Shown: positions 43,061-53,635 of the stretch, in pieces | Position numbering within the stretch: position 1 is the first letter of the stretch | How the letters are laid out: the number at the start of each line of letters is the position of its first letter | Origin: Mermis nigrescens | Lineage: Eukaryota > Nematoda > Enoplea > Mermithida > Mermithidae | Length of the DNA stretch: 64,000 nucleotides | Assembly (NCBI GenBank): GCA_036768485.1 | Contig: JAVLUZ010000261.1 | Coordinates: 558,001 to 622,000, forward strand | Reading direction: 5' to 3' | Program-made: the position numbers and the translations under genes | The notes under the pieces: generated by a model | Seen by the model: the letters and a program-made list of their open reading frames with translations, nothing else | The model's database searches: none | What the model was told of the DNA's origin: nothing

Positions 43061-44559
43061 TAAAGCACGCCATCATTCACGAAATAGGTAAATTATTTGA
43101 GAGAAAACATACGATACCTACTAAAAATAATATATTTTGTTAGTAAATTTACAGTAAGATGCTACACTGCGATCATATAAGTACATATGTAAAAGATATA
43201 CATAAGTGATAATTATGATGCCTATAATACCAGTTTTAAAAATTATGGGGGCCGCCAAAATAAGTTTCGCCCAGGGCCGCTAAACCTCTAAGCACGGCCC
43301 TGCCCAGGATCTAACTCGCCATAGAGCATAGAAGACTTTGCTTATATGCAGAATGTAACCTTTGATCCGCTCTACATTTCTGCTCAGAAAACATTTTAAA
43401 AAACTCATATCCGGAGTTAGTATCGGACATAAGCAGGTTGAAAACTCGACCAAAAAGTGCTTTTTCACTCCTAGATTTTCGCATTCTTTACACTGCCATT
43501 CGATAACTAATGCGAATTTCAAAAAACAAAAAAAGTGCCATCTGTAGAATTCATCCTTCTATTATCCTATCCTATTCAATTCTTCGAGTCATCAATACTC
43601 AGTTGTCCACATGCCGCAGTAAAAAGGTCCCAAAATTTGTCCTATGTTAAAACGTTACACAAAAAACTTTACACCTTTAAAAAAAAACTTAAAACAAAAA
43701 AACACGGGCAGCGAATTTTTTATTATCTTTCTTTTAAAAAAAACCGCACCTTCCAGAAGTGTCCCGTTATAGCTGTAGGGGGAGTGCACAGGTGTTAGGG
43801 GTACCCAAGTATATTATAGGTACGCGCTAACGCGCTACCTAAGATAGCCTTTTTGGAACTAAAATCAGCTAATTATCCCTTTCTAAAGTCGAAAAATTAG
43901 CTATAAATCCTTTCGAAACCGAGAAACAAACAAGAAGTTACGCGTATGTTGAATTTCTGAACTCACACGTAGCGTTGGCAAAATCCGCAAAAAGGACTTT
44001 CCGGACAATAGTCCAGGTTTTAGTCCGGACTGCTTCGGATCAGGACTATAGTCGGACCATAGTCCTTAAAATAAAAGACTTAGTCTGTGACTATGTCCTC
44101 TATAAAAATGCAATATCATTTAGCAGGGAAAACATATATGGCTTTTCGTTAAAAAATTAGAGAACAATGCTGATACCTACTATGCACATGGTGGTATGCA
44201 CTTTCTAGTGCTTTTCTGTTCAGATCTGATCCAATAGTCAATGAAAAGAACTTTACAATCAATGAATACATACATGCATACATATATATTACTAGTTGAA
44301 CTGCCCGGCGTTGCCCGGGCTGAACTTAGGCCTGATAGCTATATGGAATTAATATGTCTCTTGTATTTTTTATTTTTCAAGACTTTTGATGTTTTTGGGA
44401 TATTTCTAAAAAAATTGTTGGTACAAACCATATTTTATTTTTTGGATTTTTTTAAAATGTCTTTTGTCAACCATTTTTTTGATCAAATCCATATTTTTGA
44501 CGTTACAGAATGGTTTTGAAAATTGTTTAGCCATAATCATATTTTTGATGTTCTGGGGT

Positions 44560-44810
44560 GTTATGGGAATTTTTTTTTATAAAACCCATATTGTTGATGT
44601 TTTGGGATGTTTTTGGAAAATTTTTTCCGTCAAACCATATTTTTGATGTTTTAGGATGTTTTGGAAAATTTTTTTAATCAAACCCATATTTTTGATGTTT
44701 TGGGATGTTTTGGAAAATTTTTTTCGTCAAACCATATTTTTGATGTTTTAGGATGTTTTGAAAAATTTTTCGGTCAAACCATATTTTTGATGTTTTAAAA
44801 ATTTTTTGTT
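44560..44810 (+). repeat. Minisatellite, units of about 55-60 bp
   Basis: Four to five imperfect head-to-tail units built on CATATTTTTGATGTTTTGGG followed by ATGTTTTGGAAAATTTTTT and CGTCAAAC. Confidence 0.8.
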
Positions 44811-44879
44811 TGTTGTTGCAAAGGGTGTCATATATCACGTGATATGTTATAGCTGATGGTATCTCCTATCTTATATCAC

Positions 44880-45245
44880 TGCATGTTATGGCACAGACAG
44901 GGTATCTATACCAAACCTATCTTATAGCATTGCCTATCTCGTAGAACAGGGTATCTTATATCCCATACTATCTTATAACATTGCCTATCTTGCAGCTCGG
45001 GGTATCTTATATCACTTCCTCTCTTATAGCATTGTCTATCTTGTAGCACCGGGTATCTTTTATAACGTTCTATCTTATAGCATTGCCTATCTTGTAGCAC
45101 GGGGTGTCTTATATCACGTCCTATCTTATATGATTGCCTATTCTGTAGCACAGAGTATCTTATATCACGTCCTATCTTATAGCATTGCTTATCTTGTTGC
45201 ACATAGTATCTCATACCATGCCTATCTTATAAAATTGCCTAGGTT
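44880..45245 (+). repeat. Minisatellite, units of about 50 bp
   Basis: About six to seven units of GCATTGCCTATCTTGTAGCA, then GGGTATCTTATATCACG and TCCTATCTTATA. The long open frame on the minus strand is simply the repeat translated. Confidence 0.88.
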
Positions 45246-46844
45246 ATAGCATCATTTGGTTAAACCCGTATTTTGATGTTTCACAGTGCCGACCAATGCT
45301 ATAACATATAACAATGTACATAGTGTCGCCAGGCAAGCTCCTCTTGGCCGGGGTATCCCTATACAAACAGTATAAACTAATTTTTGAACAAAATAGCAAA
45401 AAATCGGCCATCTCCGAAATCGTGGAGGCTTATAGCACAGGGGCCAAACTCTGCTCCGTCCCTGCCCAGGGCCAATGGGTGCGTTTGTCGAAATTTCAAG
45501 ATCGCTACGGCTCCTTCCCCCATTGAACCGACCTCGGCCCAAAATATCAGCCCATCAAATTTCATTGGGCCGGAGCCAGCCCGGCACAAACATACATACA
45601 TACAAAGAAACAAACTTTCAAAAATATATAGTAGATAGGTGCTACTATAAATACATTTTGTAACAAACTTCACTCAGATTCAAGTAAAAAATAGCAAATA
45701 CTACTGGCCAAACAGTTAGGAGTTAAACTTCGAAAAAATTTCCATTTCAATACGCACATCGCTTACATTGTGACGATTTTAATCTAAAACCACACTTGCA
45801 CAACTAAACACGCGTTCACATGGTGCCGGCCGACGTTGCGTGAATGGCCAAAATCGTGGATGCAAGTCTGGACTGAATGCTTCGTATGAATCCAACAAGA
45901 TTTGGTCTTGAACCCAAAATATGAACTTTTTCAAATTCAACAAAATATAGTCTTGAAACCAAAATATGAAAATGTTTATGTTTATACAGCTAATTATGTT
46001 TTTAGGTTCTTATAAAAAATGACAGTGGACATTGGGGACAATACTTTTATTAAAAAACATTGATAATGCAAACTTAACTATAGCTGTTGTTGAGTTGACA
46101 ACTAATTAGCTGTTATGATTGACAACCTCGCCTGTTTTTTCCGCCTTCACTGAACAAATAAAACATATCGCTTTGAGCACAGTCTAAAAATCAGACAATA
46201 AAAGAAAAACTAACGTGAACATAGGCGTTAAACGCAAACAACACTCCCCAAAGAGAGGGAAGACTTGCAAAACGCACGTCAAACGTCGGATAGCACAACG
46301 TGGAAGGAGTTAGACTTTTGTCCGGTAGGTCGGACTTACCGGACTCAGTCCGCCAAAAAAAGGACTAGTTCTTTTCCGGACTAATGGGCTAAAAAAGACT
46401 GGGACTATAGTCCAAAACCTAAAGGACTTAGTCCGGACTATAGTCCTTGCTAGTTCTTAGTCGGACTTTTGCCAACGCTACTCACACGGTATGTTTCTGA
46501 GTCCAAAAAGGCTAAATAGCTAGTTATCTAAAGCCCCAAAAAAGGCAATATAGCAATGTTTTTTCAGCCAAAATGGCTATATATGTAGCTATCAGTGTTT
46601 TAGAGCCCAGGGGAGTAATACCCCCTCTCACCCCTCCCCATGCCTATGTATTGCAGACAAGACAAAAAAGGTCAGGTAAGAAAAAAAGTGTTATGGGCAA
46701 TAATACTCAATTGTAAGCTTTATTCATTAGCATAGAAGAATTACGAAAAAATTCAAAAAATTGAACTCCGTGGGATTTTTAGCTTCTGGGGTCCGACCGA
46801 ATCTCCGTTCATTGGATTGTAATTGCGATTCAATTTGGAGGCGA

Positions 46845-46915
46845 GTTGTGGGGAGTGGGTTGTGGGGTCGAGTTGTGGAGGGGCGAGTTGTGAGAGCGAA
46901 TTGTGAGGGCGAATT
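46845..46915 (+). repeat. Short CGAGTTGTG minisatellite
   Basis: About six units of GGCGAGTTGTGGGG on this strand, opposite orientation to 33940-34365. Confidence 0.8.
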
Positions 46916-47639
46916 ATTCGTAAACCGATTTCATAAAGAATCCTTTATGCAATGATACGAATTGAACTTTGAAATTTCTGAATTCCAAAATTGTCCTCTT
47001 AAAACTATCGTGCAATTTTTTCCAGCATATTGCACAACGCAGTCTTTTTTATGAAAAATGTTCAAGTTTGTTCATGGTTCGTGTACATAATATGATAACG
47101 TATAAAAAGTGCCGCGAAAAGTCGAAAAACCAGTTTAGTTCGACGACAATAGCTCAGACAATCGACACTTAGCCGTTTCATTCATCAGCTATCCTCAGTA
47201 TGTGCGCTAAGGTAAACAGAGGGGTCAGCCGACGATGAATCAGCAACGACAAAAAGATTCGGCTATTGCTGGGTAGCTGAGGTCCCCGCCGCGTTTCCTT
47301 CCATTTCGCTTATACTCGTACCTTCTCAAACACCGATGTTTACTTTAGGTCTATACACCCGGTCTACTACACGATGAAACGAGCACAATATGTCAGTAAA
47401 ATGTATCGGTTCGTGGAGTTCGTAGCTTCGTATGTAGCGTGCTACATATATTGACCTAAATGCCAGATTTACGTATAAGTAAATCAGTACTTTTCGTTCT
47501 CGAAATCAATCATTTTTTCTACAAGCTACATGTGAATCTCTCAGGACTTACAAATTATTAGCATGCGATTTTTTTGTGGAATTTTTGTATTTCCGATCGA
47601 TTAAATTGACACAATTCCTAGTAATTATGTTTGACTAAG
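46916..47639 (+). promoter_or_regulatory. Probable upstream region of the PLPPR-like gene
   Basis: Free of recognised repeats and richer in CG at 47190-47340 than its surroundings. It ends at the ATG at 47640. No TATA box or initiator can be assigned with confidence. Confidence 0.35.
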
Positions 47640-47830
47640 ATGTCGATGCACAATGGAACGATGGGGCGGAGCGACGTTTTTTCGACCAGTCAGTACGGCG
47701 CCGCGCGGCCCGCGTCGTCCGCTACGGTCCACCGACCGACTACGACGAAAATCAATTTTTTCATTTTACCCATTTTTGTGCTAGAATTGATCGGACTGGC
47801 CTGCCTTTGGGCTTTGTTCTACTACCTAAG
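47640..47830 (+). CDS. PLPPR-like exon 1: N-terminus and first membrane helix
   Basis: Encodes a polar N-terminus beginning MSMHNGTMGRSDVF, and the helix INFFILPIFVLELIGLACLW. Donor gtgaga at 47831. The sequence just upstream is richer in CG than the surroundings and may hold the promoter. Confidence 0.82.
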
Positions 47831-50800
47831 GTGAGACGCTTTTAGGAAAATTGCCTAATTTTTTCTTTGTGAATCTGAAACGTTTGACTAAATATATGCA
47901 AATAATACGTAAAATATCGGACAATCACTCAATTAGTCTTATGCAGACATGCATGCACGTAGGAGATGGGTTTTGCGGGTCCGTCCGTATCATACATGTA
48001 TAGCATTGGAATTCTGGAGAGGTCAGGCTCAAAAAATGTTTAAAAAGTGTCTTTTTAAGCTAAAAAACGATGAGGTACACATCAAAAACCCTGTTTTTTG
48101 ACGTTTCGGACAATGCTCGTTCTTTCTAGAACATAAAACGTAAAAAGTTTCGAAAAAAAGTTGAAAAATTGCGTAAATTGAACAAAGTATGGTCAACAAA
48201 TGTGTGTATCGCGCGAAGCGCCGAAACTTTGAGATTTTTGAGCCAAAAATGGGCTAAAAACGCTTAATAAGGCACACTTTTTACAACTTTTACAAAAAAT
48301 GATAATTCTGGGGAGGGTCGCAGCCATTTTGCGGAGGGTCAGTTGCCATTCTGGGGATAGGGGTCTAAACCCCAGCCCCCATAACACGTCTGGTCTATAG
48401 CCCCTTCGAAATACAAAACTAGGAATTTGTCTCGGGACAATAAGGCAAAATTAAAGGTCAAAAATTGATTTCAGAAGTGCTTTAAAATTGACCAGGAGCT
48501 GTGTAATAACCTACTTTTAATGCTAGCGCTTATACCACTTTCTGATATCATCTTGGCCCAAAAAAAGTCAATTTATGACCCCCACTCCCCAGACCGACTT
48601 ACCCCCTAGATCAGCCATGCTGTGAATTATGGTCATATGTCGTTGTTATTTGTGCGAACACAATGAAATTGAATTTGAGATAACCGAAGAAAAGATAAAA
48701 TTATTTGATTTCTGTGATTTTTATCCCGCCTTATGAAACCGTTGTTCCTCATTTTATCTTTCAGATTTACTTCCGTATTTCCTTATCATCACAGAGTATT
48801 CCGGTGCACGGACGAATCGTTATCGATGCCCAATTACAGACCCGATGACTTTAACTTATTTGTGTCGGAGCGAACTCTGTACTGCGTTTCTTTCATTATT
48901 CCGCCATTAGTGGTGAGCTAGACTAATAGGTTAAGCCGGTTTGGGGTCAGCTTTTTTCACTAGAGTAATCTGCTAAATTAATGCAATCGTTATAACGATA
49001 AGGCAAAAACTATTTGATAAGTTAAAAACCTAAAATGACTACACACAGCTAGATGATAATTTAAATTACTTTTGCAAAAAGGTTTTTCCCATTTTTCCTC
49101 AATTCTCCCTTATTTGAAAACTTTTTTCTTTCTTTCGGGGTTCAGATTTCGTAACCCATGCGTATCTTTTTAGCGAGTTGTTATAAATTAATTGAGCACA
49201 CTTTCTTAATGTTAAACAAAAGTGAAAATGCAAACGCATTGATCAAACTATTGTCCGTTTCTTTTAACATTGAGGTTTTTGAAAAAATTTAAAAGGCGCC
49301 CAAAAGCGTTTTAAACTTACGCCGTAGTTGTGATATTCTACAGTCTATCGAGTTGCGGTGAGATGTTTGCAATTCTAACTTCTGTAGCCTGATTTATGCG
49401 GATTATATTCAAAGAAAATTGCAGAGTAAAATGAAACAGAATTGTTGATTTCATCATATGAGGGAATTCAAAAGCACGAAGAAATGGGATGGTACATTTT
49501 CCCTTTTGTTTTTTTTGATCCAAAAGTCTTGATAAAATGGACTTGTTTTCAAGTATTTTGACTTTTTTTTATTCATCGGAATGAACCAAAAAGTGAACAT
49601 CTCACAATCCGACCAAAAAAGAATCGGTCGAAAATAAAGAAGAGGGGCCAATGAAGATAAGGATTTTATCAATTCGCTGATACTAATTATCAGCGCATAG
49701 TGTGACAATCGATTTCAAGCAAATTTGCAGGAAAATTTTTGATTTTCATCCATTTCTGATTGTTATTTTGCCTTATTTTTCCCAAAAGCTTCCAATTTTT
49801 TCATACTGGCGGTTTATCCGGGCCCTCAAGCTTTACTACGTACATTCGTCTCGTGCTCAGTACTACTGTTTAAGTCATCATCTTCATTTTATACTTTCTA
49901 CTTTAATCATACAATGACTTTACCGAAATGCACTCTCAACATATTATGTGGCTTTTTAATTTAATTTTGGCAGATTTTGATCGGCGAAATAATGTTTTGG
50001 CTATTTTCGACTAAACCGCGAAAAAAGAGCCTAATGACGTGCCGCGAATGCAAGGTTCATTTGATAACGCGGCGTTTGTTCAGATTCGTCAGTGCGTACA
50101 TTTTTAATTTTTCATTAACATCTTTAATTAATTGCATTTTTCGCCGTATCCGCTTAGCGCGGCACAAGCTATTCGCCAACTTTTTAAGGTACATTTATGT
50201 TCGGTGCCTTGATCGTTTGCATATTTATCGATTCGATAAAATTGATCACCGGTTACCAAAGACCATATTTTTTGACTCTGTGCAATGTTACTCAAAGATG
50301 CCCTCGACTCAATAATTTTTCTCCATGGCCTAGTCCTGAAATTATTTGCGGCAATAGACGCGAAAATGAGCTCCGTTACGCTTGGTGAGCAAATTATACG
50401 GAATTAATTAATTTTCCGTAGTTGAAAAGCTAAAGTTTGCGTAATTTTCAGCTCGTAATCGGTGAAAATTGTAAAAAATGAAAAAACACTTTTGAAGAAA
50501 GTTCGAATAAAAAAAATGAATAATTTATAATTCATCTTCGGAAATTAATATTTAATTTAAGATTCCATTATGTTTATCATTTTAGTCAATACGCGTCTTA
50601 TTTTTTCTAAAAGTCACGGATTATCGCTTTGTCTGGTTTTTCAGCACATAAGTCCATAAATGATCATTATTGAAATAGTTTTGGTAAAAAATTGTTCCGT
50701 TCTTGGTCATATGTTTTGATTCTTTCTGCATTTTTATTTATTTGTTTTTTATTTTTATCTAATATTTCTTTTTCATTCTTGATTTATCCGATTGTAATAA

Positions 50801-53320
50801 CTAATTTAACTTTCGACTCCGGTTATGGTTAGCCTTGGATCATATGATGCTCACAACCTTTTCGCAATAATTGATTTTTACGAGTTGAATGACAATTTGA
50901 CAATAACTCTTATGTTGTTTTCCATAAAATTACTTCGCGACAAGAAAAATGAAGTAATATTTTAAAAAAATTGCACTCCGCGATAGAATGCAACTTTGAT
51001 GATTGTCAGCTCCATTATTGTTTTTTTTGATTTTACATTCTGATTTCTGCAATTTTTTGTAAAAATTGTTAACCTTGTCAAAATCCTTGTTTCTGATTAT
51101 AGGCTATCTTTCCCATCAATTTATGCCGGACTTTCATCGTTTGCGGCGATTTTTACATCGGTGAGTAGACAGTGTTTTTGCCAAAAAACATCATTACAAA
51201 TAAAAGACGAATATGAACGTATTCTGTGTATTTTAATAATTCACAGAAATACACTAATTGCTAATCCGTAAAAACGATAATCAAATTTTTCGAGTAAATC
51301 TGGAAAAAACTACTAAAATCGGACGTTAAAAATTTATATTTTTAGTGCTATATTCATTATATGATCAACGAACGAGGCGCCCCTTTGCTTAGACCACTTT
51401 TAATATTCGGATTTTTGGGAATGGCCATAATCGCTAGCTTTTCGCGAGTGCAAGGCTACAAAAATCACTGGCGTGATATTTGGTGGGCCTGGGTCATTGG
51501 AGTCTTGACGGCTATTTATCTGGTAAATATTTTCAGCCTACGACGCAATATCTAAATTTTATTCGGTTTCTATTTTCCGTTAGCTTTTAATTACCGATTC
51601 GATCGCTGCCATTCCACACAATTAGAATAGATTTGAATTAGGAACCTACTGTGAATGGAGAAAATACTGCATGAAGCAGAATAGAATGAAAAATTAATCT
51701 AATGATAACTAATTTTGTTTAATATTTTCATTTTCTATAATAATAATTATTGTTTTTAATTACCAGCTACGAGTCACTATTACTGTCAATTTTCATTTAT
51801 TATCACTGCTGTTACTACAAATGTACGATTCTATCTGCTTTAGTGCCATAATGTTCTCTGCTTCCATGAATTCTATCGAATCAGGGAAGAAGTTCTACGG
51901 GAACAAAGGATATCGCCATTTTTCTCCTGGTTTCGTTTGCCTCGAATAAACGCAAGCAAAGAGCCGGCGTATGGGTGAGAAAAAGCCGATTTCCTAATTT
52001 ATTTTAATTTAATTCAATTTCTAATAATTTTCGAATATATCCTGATTTTCAACCACGGTTTGTGCGAATTAAGCTTTTTGCGAACTTCTAATTTGATTTT
52101 CTTTTATTCACCTACAAATTTTTGCTTATAATTATGTATTAGTTCAGATATTTAAAACATTTTTATGCATTCTTAATCCTACATATGTAATGTATGTATC
52201 ATTCCGTTTCCTACCGATTATATTACCTTATTTGCATGGCGGATTTAAAGGGCGGGGGCAGCCGTGGCTCATTAGCGAGGAAAGGGACAGTGGCGGATCC
52301 GGGATTTTTTGACAGAATAGTGTCTAAAATTGCCCACAAAATCCGTCAATTTATGCTTAAAGTTGCTGGTTTTCGCCGTCTTATGACAGACAGAATCATT
52401 TGAGATCAAAAAAGTCTAAAATTTCAGGAACTTTTTGCAAGAAACGCGCAAAATTAGTGTAAAAATCGACACTAAGCGCCTAAGACTACTTTAAGAATCA
52501 TGCAAGAATTAAAAAATGCTTGTTTTGTGCTTAAAGTATTCGTTTAGCATAAATTATTCATTAATGACGTTTACTGACTTTCTTGGCGCTCTAAAATCTT
52601 TGTTTTCCCATCATAAGAGTAGTTTGTGTACAGAACAAGATTTTTAGTCCTTACAACAATTTCTCAAGCTTTGTGCTGATTTTTGCGCTAATTTTTTTAC
52701 CTTTTTCGTAGAAAACTTTTGAAAATTTCTGACTTTTTTCGTATCACAATCATTCTGTCCAAAGGCGGCAAAAAACCGCTAGTTTTAGCATAATAGACGG
52801 ATTTTTTGGACAATTTTTGACACTTTTAACAAAATTTGGGGCTTCGTCCCCCTGTCAGAAGTTACTGGATACGTCACTGGAAATAATGTAGTAATTCAAG
52901 TAGTCTCTAAGCGTCTTCGTTATAAGTAAAGTTAAAGGAAGTTGAGCATTTTTTCGCTTAAAATTACTTCAAATTGTGAAATTTTTGAAAAACTTTCTAA
53001 CTAGAAATCATTGTAGACTAAAAATAGACAATATCAAATGGCGGAAATACGTTACACTGCATTTAAATAATGGGTCTTTGTGTCTTTCCTGGCTGTTTTG
53101 GAAAAAGTTGGGGTACCGCTCCCTTACGAAAATCGTACGCCACTACTTCTTACTCGTATTTTGTTTTTTTAGAGTTTATCCATCTCACGATGATCAGGAA
53201 TATCGGCGACGAAAGGATAGTAGAGATAATCAACGAACTTACGAAGTGACCACGACTACAGAATCCTTTCATCGAACAATTCATCCTAATGCCCAACTGG
53301 CGGCCGCTCAATTGCAATGA
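47640..53320 (+). CDS. PLPPR-like phospholipid phosphatase-related membrane protein (predicted pseudoenzyme), eight exons, complete
   Basis: Exons: 47640-47830, 48765-48912, 49974-50091, 50189-50384, 51103-51160, 51346-51522, 51844-51974, 53173-53320; 1167 coding bases, 388 residues. The start ATG at 47640 is preceded by AAG and followed by a polar, Ser/Thr-rich cytoplasmic tail. Six membrane segments are visible, the first at about residues 39-62 and the last near 283-300. PAP2 motif C1 is intact: K170 LITGYQ R177 P178. In C2 (PSGH in active enzymes) the sequence is P222-S-I-Y225, so the acid/base histidine is lost. In C3 the SR pair (270-271) and Asp281 remain, but the nucleophilic histidine position is Asn277 (GYKNHWRD). 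An NVT glycosylation sequon (185-187) lies in the C1-C2 loop, and a 90-residue charged C-terminal tail follows. Family members sit in the plasma membrane; PLPPRs are non-catalytic and linked to lysophospholipid signalling and neurite growth. Dephosphorylation of lipid phosphates is unlikely here. Confidence 0.87.
47993..48391 (+). repeat. Interspersed repeat family B, copy 6
   Basis: TCATACATGTATAGCATTGG to CCCCATAACACGTCTGG with GACGTTTCGGACAATGCTCG and GCGCGAAGCGCCG. In intron 1 of the PLPPR-like gene. Confidence 0.75.
48765..48912 (+). CDS. PLPPR-like exon 2: first extracellular loop
   Basis: Acceptor ctttcag, donor gtgagc. Encodes PYHHRVFRCTDESLSMPNY, the family's cysteine-containing P...R.F.C.D.S...P segment, then VSFIIPPLV, the start of helix 2. 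Confidence 0.85.
49270..49445. repeat. Diverged relative of the 56345 MITE
   Basis: Shares TGATATTCTACAGT, GGTGAGATG, GTAGCCTGATTTATGCGGAT and the end AAATGAAACAG with 56345-56571. Lies in an intron of the PLPPR-like gene. Confidence 0.6.
49974..50091 (+). CDS. PLPPR-like exon 3: helix 2 and cytoplasmic loop
   Basis: Acceptor tttggcag. Encodes ILIGEIMFWLF and a basic loop. The donor gtgcgt at 50092 is chosen because it alone gives the phase that joins exon 4 as RFVSTFMFGALIV; the frame otherwise stays open as a shadow to about 50186. Confidence 0.78.
50189..50384 (+). CDS. PLPPR-like exon 4: helix 3 and motif C1
   Basis: Carries IDSIKLITGYQRPYFLTLC, the KxxxxxxRP motif C1, and the Cys-rich extracellular loop with an NVT sequon. 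Donor gtgagc. The preceding intron is only 97 bp. Confidence 0.87.
51103..51160 (+). CDS. PLPPR-like exon 5: degenerate motif C2
   Basis: A 58-bp exon, acceptor gattatag, donor gtgagt. Encodes W-LSFPSIYAGLSSFAAIFTS. Active PAP2 enzymes have SGH where this protein has S-I-Y. Confidence 0.85.
51346..51522 (+). CDS. PLPPR-like exon 6: helix 5, motif C3, helix 6
   Basis: Acceptor tttttag, donor gtaaat. Encodes LLRPLLIFGFLGMAIIASF, then SRVQGYKNHWRD, where Asn replaces the catalytic His, and WAWVIGVLTAIYL. Confidence 0.87.
51844..51974 (+). CDS. PLPPR-like exon 7: start of cytoplasmic tail
   Basis: Acceptor tgctttag, donor gtgaga. Encodes CHNVLCFHEFYRIREE, then a basic, Trp/Phe-containing stretch ending KEPAYG. 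It joins its neighbours in phase and has no internal stop. Confidence 0.78.
52288..52879 (+). mobile_element. CAGTGGCGGATCC family element, about 590 bp
   Basis: Begins CAGTGGCGGATCCGGG and ends CTGGATACGTCACTG. It fills much of the last intron of the PLPPR-like gene. Flanks do not match cleanly. Confidence 0.72.
53173..53320 (+). CDS. PLPPR-like terminal exon 8
   Basis: Acceptor tttttttag, stop TGA at 53318-53320. Encodes VYPSHDDQEYRRRKDSRDN, a Thr-rich run and AQLAAAQLQ. The tail is charged and probably cytoplasmic. Confidence 0.78.
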
Positions 53321-53635
53321 AAAACCAAATTTCTGAATTTCTTCGTCTAAATCTGCATTTTTGTAATATTTCAGTAGTTTGATCCGTTAGCCAACTAGGA
53401 TGTGTTCATGGGCATTTTTTAAATTATAATTTGCATAGTAATATCCTTTTTAATTATTTCTTCACTTTTTATTTTTATTATTTTTTTGCAATTTTTGTTT
53501 TTCGCGACGATTTTTCGGCTAATCTTTTTATATGTGTGTCTAATATTTCAGTCGTTACTCTGTATAAGTTTGATTTCTTATTCTCTATTTTTTACTATGA
53601 TCTACGTAATGTGAATTGTGAAGCGCTTGCAAACG

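Larger units (their letters stand above)
40505..43302 (+). mobile_element. Degenerate hAT element of about 2.8 kb
   Basis: Left end CATAGCCGTGC, right end read inward CAGGGCCGTGC, flanked by 8-bp copies cccaagat / cccaggat (7 of 8 identical). It has inserted into the ~180-bp module tract, which resumes at 43311. Inside are a truncated transposase (42686-43060), three copies of the CATACGTGGGC MITE and an inverted minisatellite. Confidence 0.75.
30080..43961 (+). repeat. Large non-coding tract of ~180-bp degenerate modules with TGTAAACTTTACA boxes
   Basis: The boxes TGTAAA-C-TTTACA and GTCAGATTCGTAATTCTGA recur together near 30318-30357, 30450-30506, 32748-32833, 37566-37609, 38755-38842, 39173-39210, 39650-39690 and others. 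A second module (CCGGAGTGGTTGACAGACAA.. CGAAAACTCGACCAAAA.. ACTCTTTACACTC) recurs near 33126, 33300, 33490, 38203, 39893, 40418 and 43408, with local spacing of about 175-185 bp. It is interrupted by the elements listed separately (30593, 31744, 35660, 40505). No open frame of significance. Confidence 0.75.
44270..45625 (+). mobile_element. Short element with CCCGGCGTTGCCCGGG head, nested in the hAT element
   Basis: Begins near tatattactagttgaactg, followed by GCCCGGCGTTGCCCGGGC. It ends with CCCAGGGCCAATGGGTGCG.., ACAAACATACATACATACAAA and an AT-rich tail. This head and tail layout recurs in small non-autonomous elements of many invertebrates; the class is not certain. Its centre is filled by tandem repeats. 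Confidence 0.5.
43970..46480 (+). mobile_element. Non-autonomous hAT element, 2511 bp
   Basis: Inverted ends TAGCGTTGGCAAAA..TCCG with a perfect 8-bp duplication ctcacacg at 43962-43969 and 46481-46488. The subterminal regions are full of GGACTATAGTCC-type palindromes (repeated TAGTCCGGAC). The interior holds a second element and two minisatellites. The shared TAGCGTTG end links it to the element at 7554-9504. Confidence 0.9.

Noticed and set aside
30080..43961. CRISPR array or other prokaryotic repeat system
   Set aside because: The spacing is irregular, modules are diverged, and the window is plainly eukaryotic with spliced genes.
44906..45214. 102-residue frame with repeated RQCYKIGRDIRYPVLQD
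   Set aside because: Product of a ~50-bp minisatellite, with no start context or homologous family.
50092..50186. Extension of PLPPR-like exon 3 (open frame to about 50186)
   Set aside because: It would put exon 4 out of frame with the KLITGYQRPYF motif; donor gtgcgt at 50092 restores the frame.
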